Positions 12,456 to 27,024 are shown, numbered from the stretch's first letter. The stretch is DNA of 64,000 bases from Coriaria nepalensis (GCA_027186245.1 CP114482.1:19115209-19179208), one strand, 5' to 3'. The notes: generated from the sequence alone by a model not told the origin. A program made the numbers and translations.

Positions 12456-13458
12456 CATTGAGATGATGACTCTAAGATTAAACAAATTCATAGTTGACTT
12501 CAAAAAATCATAACCGAGCTATGCCCGAAAGTCACGTTTCAAATGCAAAAATAGTATTAGCTCCAATGGGTTGCAAATAATTTATTTTCTTGAAAAAACT
12601 CATTGCCATGAATATAACATAAAACAAATGCATACTTGTGTTAAAAAGATCATTAATAAGTGATTCACAGAAGTAGTGTTTGAAGTTGAAAAATAGAATT
12701 CGTTCGAATTGCTTTCAAATGAATTAGTGAATGGAAAAGACTCATTGACATGAATCTCAAGTGAAACAAATGACTACTTGCGCTAAAATGATCATTAGCA
12801 AGTTATGTACGAAAGTCGGGTTCGAAGTGCGAAAATAGAATTGATTTTAATTGCTTTCAAATGAATTAGTGACTTTCAAAGGGACATTGAGCTGATGACT
12901 CTAAGATTAGAAAAATTCATACTCGCCTTCAAAAAATCATAACAAAGCTATGCACGAAAGTCTTGTTTGAAATGCGTAAATAGTATTCGCTTAAATGGGT
13001 TCCAAATAATTTATTTTCTTGAAAAAACTCATTTCCATGAATATAACATAAAACAAAGGCATACTTGTCTTAAAAAGATCATTAACAAGTGATTCACAAA
13101 AGTAGTGTTTGAAGTGCAAAAATAAAATTCGTTCGAATTGCTTTCAAATGAATTAGTGAGTGGAAAAGACTCATTGACATGAATCTCAAATGAAACAAAT
13201 GACTACTTGCCCTAAAATGCTCATTAGCAAGTCATGTACGAAAGTCGGGTTCGAAGTGCGAAAATAGAATTCATTTTAATTGCTTTCAAATGAATTAGTG
13301 ACTTTCAAAGAGTCATTGAGATGATGACTCTAAGATTAAACAAATTCATACTTGCCTTCAAAAATTCATAACCAAGCTATGCGCGAAAGTCTTGTTTGAA
13401 ATGCGAAAATAGTATTCGCTTCAATGGGTTCAAAATAATTTATTTTCTGGAAAAAACT

Positions 13459-13600
13459 CATTTCCATGAATATAACATAAAAAAAATGCATACTTGCCTT
13501 AAAAAGATCATTAACTAGAGATTCACTAAAGTAGTGTTTGAACTGAAAAAATAGAATTCGTTCGAATTGCTTTCAAATGAATTAGTGACTTTCAAAGAGA
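13459..13600 (+). repeat. A/B hybrid monomer with TAGAGATTCACTAAAG variant
   Basis: 142 bp, with an A start and a B tail leading straight into C. The middle reads AACTAGAGATTCACTAAAG instead of AACAAGTGATTCACAAAAG. Related forms occur near 21,660, 23,095 and 32,815, each again followed directly by C. The variant and the hybrid structure therefore travel together. Confidence 0.8.
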
Positions 13601-15032
13601 CATTGAGATGATGACTCTAAGATCAAACAAATTCATACTTGCCTTCAAAAATTCATAACCAAGCCATGCGCGAAAGTCTTGTTTGAAATGCGAAAATAGT
13701 ATTCGCTTCAATGGGTTCCAAATAATTTATTTTCTTCAAAAGACTCATTGCCATGAATATAACATAAAACAAATGCATACTTGTGTTAAAAAGATCAATA
13801 ATAAGTGATTCACAAAAGTAGTGTTTGAAGTGGAAAAATAGAATTCATTCGAATTGCTTTCAAGTGAATTAGTGAGTTGAAAAGACTAATTGACATGAAT
13901 CTCAAATGAAACAAATGACTACTTGCCCTAAAATGATCATTAGCAAATTATGTACGAAAGACAGGTTTGAAGTGTGAAAATAGAATTCATTTTAATTGCT
14001 TTCAAATGAATTAGTGACTTTTAAAGAGACATTGAGATGATGACTCTAAGATTAGAAAAATTCATACTCGCCTTCAAAAAATCATAACCGAGCTATGCGC
14101 GAAAGTCATTTTTGAAATGCGAAAATAGTATTCGTTTCAATGGGTTCCAAATAATTTATTTTCTTGAAAAAACTCATTTCCATGAATATAACATAGAACA
14201 AATACATACTTGTCTGAAAAAGATCATTAACAGGTGATTCACAAAAGTAGTGATTGAAGTGCAAAAATAGAATTCGTTTGAATTGCTTTCAAATGAATTA
14301 GTGACTAGAAAGGACTCATTGACATGAATCTCAAATGAAACAAATGACTACTTGCGCTAAAATGATCATTAGCAAGTTATGTACGAAGGTCGGGTTCGAA
14401 GTGCGAAAATAGAATTCATTTTCATTGCTTTCAAAAGAATTAGTGACTTTCAAAGAGACATTGAGATGATGACTCTAAGATTAAACACATTAATACTTGC
14501 CTTAAAAAATTCATAACCAAGCTATGCGCGAAAGTCTTGTTTGAAATGCGAAAATAGTATTCGCTCCAATGGGTTCCAAATAATTTATTTTCTTGAAAAA
14601 AATCATTTCCATGAATATAACATAAAACAAATACATACTTGTCTGAAAAAGATCATTAACAAGTGATTCACAAAAGTAGTGATTGAAGTGCAAAAATAGA
14701 ATTCGTTCGAATTGCTTGTAAATGAATTAGTGACTTGAAAGGACTCATTCACATGAATCTCAAATAAAAGAAGTGACTACTTGCGCTAAAATGATCATTA
14801 GCAAGTTATGTACGAAGGTCGGGTTCGAAGTGCGAAAATAGAATTCATTTTAATTGCTTTCAAATGAATTAGTGACTTTCAAAGAGACATTGAGATGATG
14901 ACTCAAAGATTAAACACATTAATACTTGCCTTCAAAAATTCATAACCAAGCTATGCGCGAAAGTCTTGTTTGAAATGCGAAAATAGTATTCGCTCCAATG
15001 GGTTCCAAATAATTTATTTTCTTGAAAAAACT

Positions 15033-15174
15033 CATTTCCATGAATATAACATAAAACAAATACATACTTGTCTGAAAAAGATCATTAACAAGTGATTCAC
15101 AAAAGTAGTGATTGAAGTGCAAAAATAGAATTCGTTCGAATTGCTTTCAAATGAATTAGTGACTTTCAAAGAGA
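15033..15174 (+). repeat. A/B hybrid monomer inside the 3,147-bp duplication
   Basis: 142 bp, A head and B tail, followed by C. An identical copy lies 3,147 bp downstream near 18,180-18,321. Several further hybrids of this type occur in the 12-40 kb interval. Confidence 0.82.
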
Positions 15175-15844
15175 CATTGAGCTTATGACTCTAAGATTAA
15201 ACAAATTCGTACTTGCCTTCAAAAAAGCATAACAAAGCTATGCGCGAAAGTCTTGTTTGAAATGCGAAAATAGTATTCGCTTAAATGGGTTCCAAATAAT
15301 TTATTTTCTTGAAAAAACTCGTTGGCATGAATATAACATAAAACAAATGCATACTTGTCTTAAAAAGATCATTAACAAGTGATTCACAAAAGTAGTGTTT
15401 GAAGTGCAAAAATAGAATTCGTTCGAATTGCTTTCAAATGAATTAGTGAATTGAAAAGACTCATTGACATGAATCTCAAATGAAACAAATGACTACTTGC
15501 GCTAAAATGATCATTAGCAAGTTATGTACGAAGGTCGGGTTCGAAGTGCGAAAATAGAATTCATTTTAATTGCTTTCAAATGAATTAATAACTTTCAAAG
15601 AGACATTCAGTTGATGACTCTAAGATTAAACAAATTCATTCTTGCGTTCAAAAAATCATAACCGAGCTATGCACGAAAGTCATGTTTGAAATGAAAAAAT
15701 AGTATTAGCTCCAATGGGTTCCAAATAATTTATTTTCTTGAAAAAACTCATTGCCATGAATATAACATTAAAAAAATGCATACTTGTCTTAAAAAGATCA
15801 TTAACAAGTGATTCACTAAAGTAGTGTTTGGAGTGCAAAAATAG

Positions 15845-15858
15845 AATTCGTACGAATT
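15845..15858 (+). other. Perfect 14-bp palindrome AATTCGTACGAATT in A
   Basis: Most A monomers have AATTCG-TT-CGAATT, an inverted repeat with a two-base centre. Here the centre is TA, making a perfect palindrome. The same form is at 18,992-19,005 (duplicate copy), 20,993-21,006 and 22,426-22,439, always in A/B hybrid monomers. Confidence 0.88.
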
Positions 15859-16949
15859 GTTTTCAAATGAATTAGTGACTTTCAAAGAGACATTGAGCTT
15901 ATGACTCTAAGATTAAACAAATTCGTACTTGCCTTCAAAAAAGCATAACAAAGCTATGCGCGAAAGTCTTGTTTGAAATGCGAAAATAGTATTCGCTTAA
16001 ATGGGTTCCAAATAATTTATTTTTTGAAAAAACTCGTTGGCATGAATATAACATAAAACAAATGCATACTTGTCTTAAAAAGATCATTAACAAGTGATTC
16101 ACAAAAGTAGTGTTTGAAGTGCAAAAATAGAATTCGTTCGAATTGCTTTCAAATGAATTAGTGAATTGAAAAGACTCATTGACATGAATCTCAAATGAAA
16201 CAAATGACTACTTGCGCTAAAGTGATCATTAGCAAGTTATGTACGAAAGTCGGGTTCGAAGTGCGAAAATAATATTTATTTTAATTGCTTTCAAATGAAT
16301 TAGTGACTTTCAAATAGACATGGAGATGATAAATCTAAGATTAAACACATTCATACTTGCCTTCAAAAAATCATAACGAAGCTATGCACGAAAGTCATGT
16401 TTGAAATGCGAAAATAGTATTCGCTCCAATGGGTTCCAAATAATTTATTTTCTTGAAAAAACTAATTGCCATGAATATAACATAAAACAAATGCATACTT
16501 GTGTTAAAAATATCATTAACAAGTGATTCACAAAAGTAGTGATTGAACTGGAAAAATAGAATTCATTCGGATTGCTTTCAAGTGAATTAGTGAGTTGAAA
16601 AGACTCATTGACATGAATCTCAAATGAAACAAATGACTATTTGCCCTAAAATGATCATTAGTAAGTTATGTACGAAAGTCGGGTTCGAAGTGCGAAAATA
16701 GAATTCATTTTAATTGCTTTCAAATGAATTAGTGACTTTGAAAGAGACATTGAGATGATAACTCAAAGATTAAACACATTCATACTTGCCTTCAAAAAAT
16801 CATATCCAAGCTATGCGCGAAAGTCATGTTTGAAATGCGAAAATAGTATTCGCTCCAATGGGTTCAAAATAATTTATTTTCTTGAAAAAACTCATTGCCA
16901 TGAATATAACATAAAACAAATGCGTACTTGTGTTAAAAAGATCATTAAC

Positions 16950-19900
16950 AAGTGATTCACAAAAGTAGTGTTTGAAGTGGAAAAATAGAATTCATTCGAA
17001 TTGCTTTCAAGTGAATTAGTGAGTTGAAAAGACTAATTGACATGAATCTCAAATGAAACAAATGACTACTTGCCCTAAAATGATCATTAGCAAATTATGT
17101 ACGAAAGACAGGTTTGAAGTGTGAAAATAGAATTCATTTTAATTGCTTTCAAATGAATTAGTGACTTTTAAAGAGACATTGAGATGATGACTCTAAGATT
17201 AGAAAAATTCATACTCGCCTTCAAAAAATCATAACCGAGCTATGCGCGAAAGTCATTTTTGAAATGCGAAAATAGTATTCGTTTCAATGGGTTCCAAATA
17301 ATTTATTTTCTTGAAAAAACTCATTTCCATGAATATAACATAGAACAAATACATACTTGTCTGAAAAAGATCATTAACAGGTGATTCACAAAAGTAGTGA
17401 TTGAAGTGCAAAAATAGAATTCGTTTGAATTGCTTTCAAATGAATTAGTGACTAGAAAGGACTCATTGACATGAATCTCAAATGAAACAAATGACTACTT
17501 GCGCTAAAATGATCATTAGCAAGTTATGTACGAAGGTCGGGTTCGAAGTGCGAAAATAGAATTCATTTTCATTGCTTTCAAAAGAATTAGTGACTTTCAA
17601 AGAGACATTGAGATGATGACTCTAAGATTAAACACATTAATACTTGCCTTCAAAAATTCATAACCAAGCTATGCGCGAAAGTCTTGTTTGAAATGCGAAA
17701 ATAGTATTCGCTCCAATGGGTTCCAAATAATTTATTTTCTTGAAAAAAATCATTTCCATGAATATAACATAAAACAAATACATACTTGTCTGAAAAAGAT
17801 CATTAACAAGTGATTCACAAAAGTAGTGATTGAAGTGCAAAAATAGAATTCGTTCGAATTGCTTGTAAATGAATTAGTGACTTGAAAGGACTCATTCACA
17901 TGAATCTCAAATAAAAGAAGTGACTACTTGCGCTAAAATGATCATTAGCAAGTTATGTACGAAGGTCGGGTTCGAAGTGCGAAAATAGAATTCATTTTAA
18001 TTGCTTTCAAATGAATTAGTGACTTTCAAAGAGACATTGAGATGATGACTCAAAGATTAAACACATTAATACTTGCCTTCAAAAATTCATAACCAAGCTA
18101 TGCGCGAAAGTCTTGTTTGAAATGCGAAAATAGTATTCGCTCCAATGGGTTCCAAATAATTTATTTTCTTGAAAAAACTCATTTCCATGAATATAACATA
18201 AAACAAATACATACTTGTCTGAAAAAGATCATTAACAAGTGATTCACAAAAGTAGTGATTGAAGTGCAAAAATAGAATTCGTTCGAATTGCTTTCAAATG
18301 AATTAGTGACTTTCAAAGAGACATTGAGCTTATGACTCTAAGATTAAACAAATTCGTACTTGCCTTCAAAAAAGCATAACAAAGCTATGCGCGAAAGTCT
18401 TGTTTGAAATGCGAAAATAGTATTCGCTTAAATGGGTTCCAAATAATTTATTTTCTTGAAAAAACTCGTTGGCATGAATATAACATAAAACAAATGCATA
18501 CTTGTCTTAAAAAGATCATTAACAAGTGATTCACAAAAGTAGTGTTTGAAGTGCAAAAATAGAATTCGTTCGAATTGCTTTCAAATGAATTAGTGAATTG
18601 AAAAGACTCATTGACATGAATCTCAAATGAAACAAATGACTACTTGCGCTAAAATGATCATTAGCAAGTTATGTACGAAGGTCGGGTTCGAAGTGCGAAA
18701 ATAGAATTCATTTTAATTGCTTTCAAATGAATTAATAACTTTCAAAGAGACATTCAGTTGATGACTCTAAGATTAAACAAATTCATTCTTGCGTTCAAAA
18801 AATCATAACCGAGCTATGCACGAAAGTCATGTTTGAAATGAAAAAATAGTATTAGCTCCAATGGGTTCCAAATAATTTATTTTCTTGAAAAAACTCATTG
18901 CCATGAATATAACATTAAAAAAATGCATACTTGTCTTAAAAAGATCATTAACAAGTGATTCACTAAAGTAGTGTTTGGAGTGCAAAAATAGAATTCGTAC
19001 GAATTGTTTTCAAATGAATTAGTGACTTTCAAAGAGACATTGAGCTTATGACTCTAAGATTAAACAAATTCGTACTTGCCTTCAAAAAAGCATAACAAAG
19101 CTATGCGCGAAAGTCTTGTTTGAAATGCGAAAATAGTATTCGCTTAAATGGGTTCCAAATAATTTATTTTTTGAAAAAACTCGTTGGCATGAATATAACA
19201 TAAAACAAATGCATACTTGTCTTAAAAAGATCATTAACAAGTGATTCACAAAAGTAGTGTTTGAAGTGCAAAAATAGAATTCGTTCGAATTGCTTTCAAA
19301 TGAATTAGTGAATTGAAAAGACTCATTGACATGAATCTCAAATGAAACAAATGACTACTTGCGCTAAAGTGATCATTAGCAAGTTATGTACGAAAGTCGG
19401 GTTCGAAGTGCGAAAATAATATTTATTTTAATTGCTTTCAAATGAATTAGTGACTTTCAAATAGACATGGAGATGATAAATCTAAGATTAAACACATTCA
19501 TACTTGCCTTCAAAAAATCATAACGAAGCTATGCACGAAAGTCATGTTTGAAATGCGAAAATAGTATTCGCTCCAATGGGTTCCAAATAATTTATTTTCT
19601 TGAAAAAACTAATTGCCATGAATATAACATAAAACAAATGCATACTTGTGTTAAAAATATCATTAACAAGTGATTCACAAAAGTAGTGATTGAACTGGAA
19701 AAATAGAATTCATTCGGATTGCTTTCAAGTGAATTAGTGAGTTGAAAAGACTCATTGACATGAATCTCAAATGAAACAAATGACTATTTGCCCTAAAATG
19801 ATCATTAGTAAGTTATGTACGAAAGTCGGGTTCGAAGTGCGAAAATAGAATTCATTTTAATTGCTTTCAAATGAATTAGTGACTTTGAAAGAGACATTGA

Positions 19901-20096
19901 GATGATAACTCAAAGATTAAACACATTCATACTTGCCTTCAAAAAATCATATCCAAGCTATGCGCGAAAGTCATGTTTGAAATGCGAAAATAGTATTCGC
20001 TCCAATGGGTTCAAAATAATTTATTTTCTTGAAAAAATTCATTGCCATAAATATAACATAAAACAAATGCATACTTGTGTTAAAAAGATCATTAAC
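16950..20096 (+). repeat. 3,147-bp tandem segmental duplication, copy 2
   Basis: Directly adjacent to copy 1 and in the same orientation. The last ~70 bases before the end show extra differences from copy 1 (GAAAAAATTC for GAAAAAACTC, CCATAAATAT for CCATGAATAT, GCATAC for GCGTAC), so the right border is uncertain by about 100 bp. Confidence 0.88.
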
Positions 20097-23000
20097 AAGT
20101 GATTCACAAAAGTAGTGTTTGAAGTGGAAAAATAGAATTCCTTCGAATTCCTTTCAAATGAATTAGTGACTTGAAAAGACTCATTGAGATGAATCTCAAA
20201 TGAAACAAATGACTACTTGCGCTAAAATGATCAGTAGCAACCTATGTACGAACGTCGGGTTCGAAGTGCGAAACAGAATTTATTTTAATTTCTTTCAAAT
20301 GAATTAGTGACTTTCAAAGAGACATTCAGATGATGACTCTAAGATTAAACACATTCATACTTGCCTTCAAAAAATCATATGCAAGCTATGCGCGAAAGTC
20401 TTGTTTGAAATGCGAAAATAGTATTCGCTCCAATTGGTTCCAAATCATTTCTTTTCTTGAAAAAACTCATTGCCATGAATATGACATAAAACAAATGCAT
20501 ACTTGTGTTAAAAAGATCATTAACAAGTGATTCACAAAAGTAGTGTTTGAAGTGGAAAAATAGAATTCCTTCGAATTGCTTTCAAATGAATTAGTGACTT
20601 GAAATGACTCATTGACATGAATCTCAAATGAAACAAATGACTACTTGCCCTAAAATGATCATTAGCAAGTTATGTACGAAAGTGAGGTTCGAAGTGCGAA
20701 AATAGAATTCATTTTAATTGCTTTCAAATGAATTAGTGACTTTCAAAGAGACATTCAAATGATGACTCTAAGATTAAACAAATTCATTCTTGCGTTCAAA
20801 AAATCATAACCGAGCTATGCGCGAAAGTCATGTCTGAAATGCAAAAATAGTATTAGCTCCAATGGGTTCCAAATAATTTATTTTCTTGAAAAAACTCATT
20901 GCCATGAATATAACATAAAAAAAATTCATACTTGTCTTAAAAAGATCATTAACAAGTGATTCACAAAAGTAATGTTTGAAGTGCAAAAATAGAATTCGTA
21001 CGAATTGTTTTCAAATGAATTAGTGACTTTCAAAGAGACATTGAGCTGATGACTCCAAGATTAAACAAATTCATACTCGCCTTCAAAAAATCATAACCAA
21101 GCTATGCGCGAAAGTCTTGTTTGAAATGCGAAAATAGTATTCGCTTAAATGGGTTCCAAATAATTTATTTTCTTGAAAAAACTCGTTGGCATGAATATAG
21201 CATAAAACAAATGCATACTTGTCTTAAAAAGATCATTAACAAGTGATTCACAAAAGTAGTGTTTGAAGTGGAAAAATAGAATTCCTTCGAATTGCTTTCA
21301 AATGAATTAGTGACTTGAAATGACTCATTGACATGAATCTCAAATGAAACAAATGACTACTTGCCCTAAAATGATCATTAGCAAGTTATGTACGAAAGTG
21401 AGGTTCAAAGTGCGAAAATAGAATTCATTTTAATTGCTTTCAAATGAATTAGTGACTTTCAAAGAGACATTGAGATGATGACTCTAAGATTAAACAAATT
21501 CATACTTGCCTTCAAAACATCATAACCAAGCTATGCGCGAAAGTCACGTTTGAAATGCGAAAATAGTATTCGCTTCAATGGGTTCCAAATAATTTATTTT
21601 CTTGAAAAAACTCATTTCTATGAATATAACATAAAAAAAATACATACTTGTCTTAAAAAGATCATTGGCTAGAGATTCACTAAAGTAGTGTTTGAAGTGA
21701 TAAAATAGAATTCGTTCGAATTGCTTTCAAATGAATTAGTGACTTTCAAAGAGACATTGAGATGATGACTCTAAGATTAAACAAATTCATACTTGCCTTT
21801 AAAACTTCATAACCAAGCTATGCGCTAAAGTCTTGTTTGAAATGCGAAAATAGTATTCGCTTCAATGGGTCCCAAAAAAATTTTTTTTCTTGAAAAAACT
21901 CATTGGCATGAATATAACATAAAACAAATGCATACTTGTCTGAAAAAGATCATTAACATGTGATTCACAAAAGTAGTGTTTGAAGTCCAAAAATAGAATT
22001 CGTTCGAATTGCTTTCAAATGAATTAGTGACTTGAAAGGACTCATTGACATGAATCTCAAATACAACAAATGGCAACTTGCGCTAAAATGATCATTAGCA
22101 AGTTATGTACGAAAGGAGGGTTCGAAGTGCGAAAATAGAATTCATTTTAATTGCTTTCAAATGAATTAATAACTTTCAAAGAGACATTCAAATGATGACT
22201 CTAAGATTAAACAAATTCATTCTTGCGTTCAAAAAATCATAACCGAGCTATGCGCGAAAGTCATGTCTGAAATGCAAAAATAGTATTAGCTCCAATGGGT
22301 TCCAAATAATTTATTTTCCTGAAAAAACTCATTGCCATGAATATAACATAAAAAAAATGCATACTTGTCTTAAAAAGATCATTAACAAGTGATTCACAAA
22401 AGTAATGTTTGAAGTGCAAAAATAGAATTCGTACGAATTGTTTTCAAATGAATTAGTGACTTTCAAAGAGACATTGAGCTGATGACTCCAAGATTAAACA
22501 AATTCATACTCGCCTTCAAAAAATCATAACCAAGCTATGCGCGAAAGTCTTGTTTGAAATGCGAAAATAGTATTCGCTTAAATGGGTTCCAAATAATTTA
22601 TTTTCTTGAAAAAACTCGTTGGCATGAATATAACATAAAACAAATGCATACTTGTCTTAAAAAGATCATTAACAAATGATTCACAAAAGTAGTGTTTCAA
22701 GTGGAAAATGAGAATTCGTTCGACTTGCTTCCAAATGAATTAGTGAGTTGAAAAGACTCATTGACATGAATCTCAAATCAAACAAATGACTATTTGCTGT
22801 AAAATGATCATTAGCAAGTTATGTAGGAAAGTCGGGTTCGAAGTGCAAAAATAGAATTCATTTTAATTCCTTTCAAATGAATTAGTGACTTTCAAAGAGA
22901 CATTGAGATGATAACTCTAAGATTAAACAAATTCATTCTTGCGTTCAAAAAATCATAACCGAGCTATGCGCGAAAGTCATGTTTGAAATGCAAAAATAGT

Positions 23001-24308
23001 ATTAGCTCCAATGGGTTCCAAATAATTTATTTTCTTCAAAAAACTCATTGCCATGTATATAACATAAAAAAAATGCATACTTGTCTTAAAAAGATCATTG
23101 ACTAGAGATTCACTAAAGTAGTGTTTGAAGTGAAAAAATAGAATTCGTTCGAATTGCTTTCAAATCAATTAGTGACTTTCAAAGAGGCATTGAGATGATG
23201 ACTCTAAGATTAAACAAATTCATACTTGCCTTCAAAACTTCATAACCAAGCTATGCACGAAAGTCATGTTTGAAATGCGAAAATAGTATTCGCTCCAATG
23301 GGTTCCAAATAATTTATTTTCTTGAAAAAACTCATTGCCATGAATATAACATAAAACAAATGCATACTTGTGTTAAAAAGATCATTAACAAGTGATTCAC
23401 AAAAGTAGTGTTTGAAGTGGAAAAATACAATTCATTCGAATTGCATTCAAGTAAATTAGTGAGTTGAAAAGACTCATTGACATGAATCTCAAATGAAACA
23501 AATGACTATTTGCCCTAAAATGATCATTAGCAAGTTATGAACGAAAGTCGGGTTCGAAGTGCGAAACATAATTTATTTTAATTTCTTTCAAATGAATTAG
23601 TGACTTTCAAAGAGACATTCAGATGATGACTCTAAGATTAAACAGATTCATACTTGCCATGAAAAAGTCATATGCAAGCTATGCGCGAAAGTCATGTTTG
23701 AAATGCGAAAATAGTATTCGCTCCAATGGATTCCAAATAATTTATTTTCTTGAAAAAACTCATTGCCATGAATATGACATAAAACAAATGCATACTTGTG
23801 TTAAAAAGATCATTAACAAGTGATTCACAAAAGTAGGGTTTGAAGTGGAAAAATAGAATTCATTCGAATTGCCTTCAAGTGAATTAGTGAGTTGAAAAGA
23901 CTCATTGACATGAATCTCAAATGAAACAAATGACTATTTGCCCTAAAATGATCATTAGCAAGTTATGTACGAAAATCGGGTTCGAAGTGCAAAAATAGAA
24001 TTCATTTTAATTGCTTTCAAATGAAGTAGTGACTTTCAAAGAGACATTGAGATGATGACTCTAAGATTAAACAAATTCATAGTTGCCTTCAAAAAATCAT
24101 AACCGAGCTATGCGCGAAAGTCATGTTTGAAATGCGAAAATAGTATTCGCTTCAATGGTTTCCAAATAATTTATTTTCTTGAAAAAACTCATTTCCATGA
24201 ATATAACATAAAACAAATACATACTTGTCTGAAAAAGATCATTAACAAGTGATTCACAAAAGTAGTGTTTGAAGTGCAAAAATAGAATTCGTTCGAATTG
24301 CTTTCAAA

Positions 24309-25451
24309 TGAATTAGTGACTTTGAAAGAGACATTGAGATGATGACTCTAAGATTAAACAAATTCATACTTGCCTTCAAAAAATCATAACCGATCTATGT
24401 GCGAAAGTCATGTTTGAAATGCAAAAATAGTATTAGCTCCAATGGGTTCCAAATAATTTATTTTCCTGAAAAAACTCATTGCCATGAATATAACATAAAA
24501 CAAATGCGTACTTGTGTTAAAAAGATCATTAACAAGTGATTCACAAAAGTAGTGTTTGAAGTGGAAAAATAGAATTCATTTGAATTGCTTTCAAGTAAAT
24601 TAGTGAGTTGAAAAGACCCATTGACATGAATCTCAAATGAAACAAATGACTATTTGCCCTAAAATGATCATTAGGAAGTTATGTACGAAAGTCGGGTTCG
24701 AAGTGCGAAACATAATTTATTTTAATTTCTTTCAAATGAATTAGTGACTTTCAAAGAGACATTCGGATGATGACTCTAAGATTAAACACATTCATACTTG
24801 CCTTCAAAAAATCATATGCAACCTATGCGCGAAAGTCATGTTTGAAATGCGGAAATAGTATTCGCTCCAATGGGTTCCAAATAATTTATTTTCTTGAAAA
24901 AACTCATTGCCATGAATATGACATAAAACAAATGCATACTTGTGTTAAAAAGATCATTAACAAGTGATTCACAAAAGTAGTGTTTGAAGTGGAAAAATAG
25001 AATTCCTTCGAATTGCTTTCAAATGAATTAGTGAGTTGAAAAGACTCATTGACATTAATCTCAAATGAAACAAATTACTACTTGCCCTAAAATTATCATT
25101 AGCAAGTTATGTATGAAAGTCGGGTTCGAAGTACGAAAGTAGAATTCATTTTAATTGCTTTCAAATGAATTAGTGACTTTCAAAGAGACATTGAGATGAT
25201 GACTCAAAGATTAAACAAATTCATTCTTGCCTTCAAAAAATCATAACCAAGCTATGCGCGTAGTCTTATTTGAAATGCGAAAATAGTATTCGCTTCAATG
25301 GTTTCCAAATAATTTATTTTCTTGAAAAAACTCATTTCCATGAATATGACCAAAAACAAATGCATACTTGTGTTAAAAAGATCATTAACAAGTGATTCAC
25401 AAAAGTAGTGTTTGAAGTGGAAAAATAGAATTCATTCGAATTGCTTTCAAG
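24309..25451 (+). repeat. 1,143-bp tandem duplication, copy 1
   Basis: Eight monomers, followed by a near-identical copy. Shared rare forms are CCGATCTATGTGCG, GACCCATTGACATG, CATTCGGATGATG, GCAACCTATGCGCG, CATTGACATTAATCTC and GCGCGTAGTCTTATTTG. Confidence 0.88.
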
Positions 25452-26594
25452 TGAATTAGTGACTTTGAAAGAGACATTGAGATGATGACTCTAAGATTAA
25501 ACAAATTCATACTTGCCTTCAAAAAATCATAACCGATCTATGTGCGAAAGTCATGTTTGAAATGCAAAAATAGTATTAGCTCCAATGGGTTCCAAATAAT
25601 TTATTTTCCTGAAAAAACTCATTGCCATGAATATAACATAAAACAAATGCGTACTTGTGTTAAAAAGATCATTAACAAGTGATTCACAAAAGTAGTGTTT
25701 GAAGTGGAAAAATAGAATTCATTTGAATTGCTTTCAAGTAAATTAGTGAGTTGAAAAGACCCATTGACATGAATCTCAAATGAAACAAATGACTATTTGC
25801 CCTAAAATGATCATTAGGAAGTTATGTACGAAAGTCGGGTTCGAAGTGCGAAACATAATTTATTTTAATTTCTTTCAAATGAATTAGTGACTTTCAAAGA
25901 GACATTCGGATGATGACTCTAAGATTAAACACATTCATACTTGCCTTCAAAAAATCATATGCAACCTATGCGCGAAAGTCATGTTTGAAATGCGGAAATA
26001 GTATTCGCTCCAATGGGTTCCAAATAATTTATTTTCTTGAAAAAACTCATTGCCATGAATATGACATAAAACAAATGCATACTTGTGTTAAAAAGATCAT
26101 TAACAAGTGATTCACAAAAGTAGTGTTTGAAGTGGAAAAATAGAATTCCTTCGAATTGCTTTCAAATGAATTAGTGAGTTGAAAAGACTCATTGACATTA
26201 ATCTCAAATGAAACAAATTACTACTTGCCCTAAAATTATCATTAGCAAGTTATGTATGAAAGTCGGGTTCGAAGTACGAAAGTAGAATTCATTTTAATTG
26301 CTTTCAAATGAATTAGTGACTTTCAAAGAGACATTGAGATGATGACTCAAAGATTAAACAAATTCATTCTTGCCTTTAAAAAATCATAACCAAGCTATGC
26401 GCGTAGTCTTATTTGAAATGCGAAAATAGTATTCGCTTCAATGGTTTCCAAATAATTTATTTTCTTGAAAAAACTCATTTCCATGAATATGACCAAAAAC
26501 AAATGCATACTTGTGTTAAAAAGATCATTAACAAGTGATTCACAAAAGTAGTGTTTGAAGTGGAAAAATAGAATTCATTCGAATTGCTTTCAAG
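25452..26594 (+). repeat. 1,143-bp tandem duplication, copy 2
   Basis: The same order of rare variants as copy 1 at a constant offset of 1,143 bp. One visible difference is GCCTTTAAAAAATC near 26,372 against GCCTTCAAAAAATC near 25,229. Confidence 0.88.
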
Positions 26595-27024
26595 TGAATT
26601 AGTGAGTTGAAAAGACTCATTGACATGAATTTCAAATGAAACAAATGACTATTTGCCCTAAAATGATCATTAGCAAGTTATGTACGAAAGTCGGGTTCGA
26701 AGTGCGAAACAAAATTTATTTTAATTTCTTTCAAATGAATTAGTGACTTTCAAAGAGACATTCAGATGATGACTCTAAGATTAAACACATTCATACTTGC
26801 CTTCAAAAAATCATATGCAAGCTATGCGCGAAAGTCATGTTTGAAATGCGAAAATAGTATTCGCTCCAATGGGTTCCAAATAATTTATTTTCTTGAAAAA
26901 ACTCATTGCCATGAATGTAACATAAAACAAATGCATACTTGTGTTAAAAAGATCATTAACAAGTGATTCACAAAAGTAGTGTTTGAAGTGGAAAAATAGA
27001 ATTCCTTCGAATTGCTTTCAAATC

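Larger units (their letters stand above)
13803..16949 (+). repeat. 3,147-bp tandem segmental duplication, copy 1
   Basis: 22 monomers. Alignment with the next 3,147 bp by eye shows near identity, including rare variants such as AAATTATGTACGAAAGACAG, the AATTCGTACGAATT palindrome, GGCATGAATATAACAT and GATGATAAATCTAAG. One clear difference is A at 14,504 against C at 17,651. The left end is set where identity begins (T at 13,802 against C at 16,949). Confidence 0.9.
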
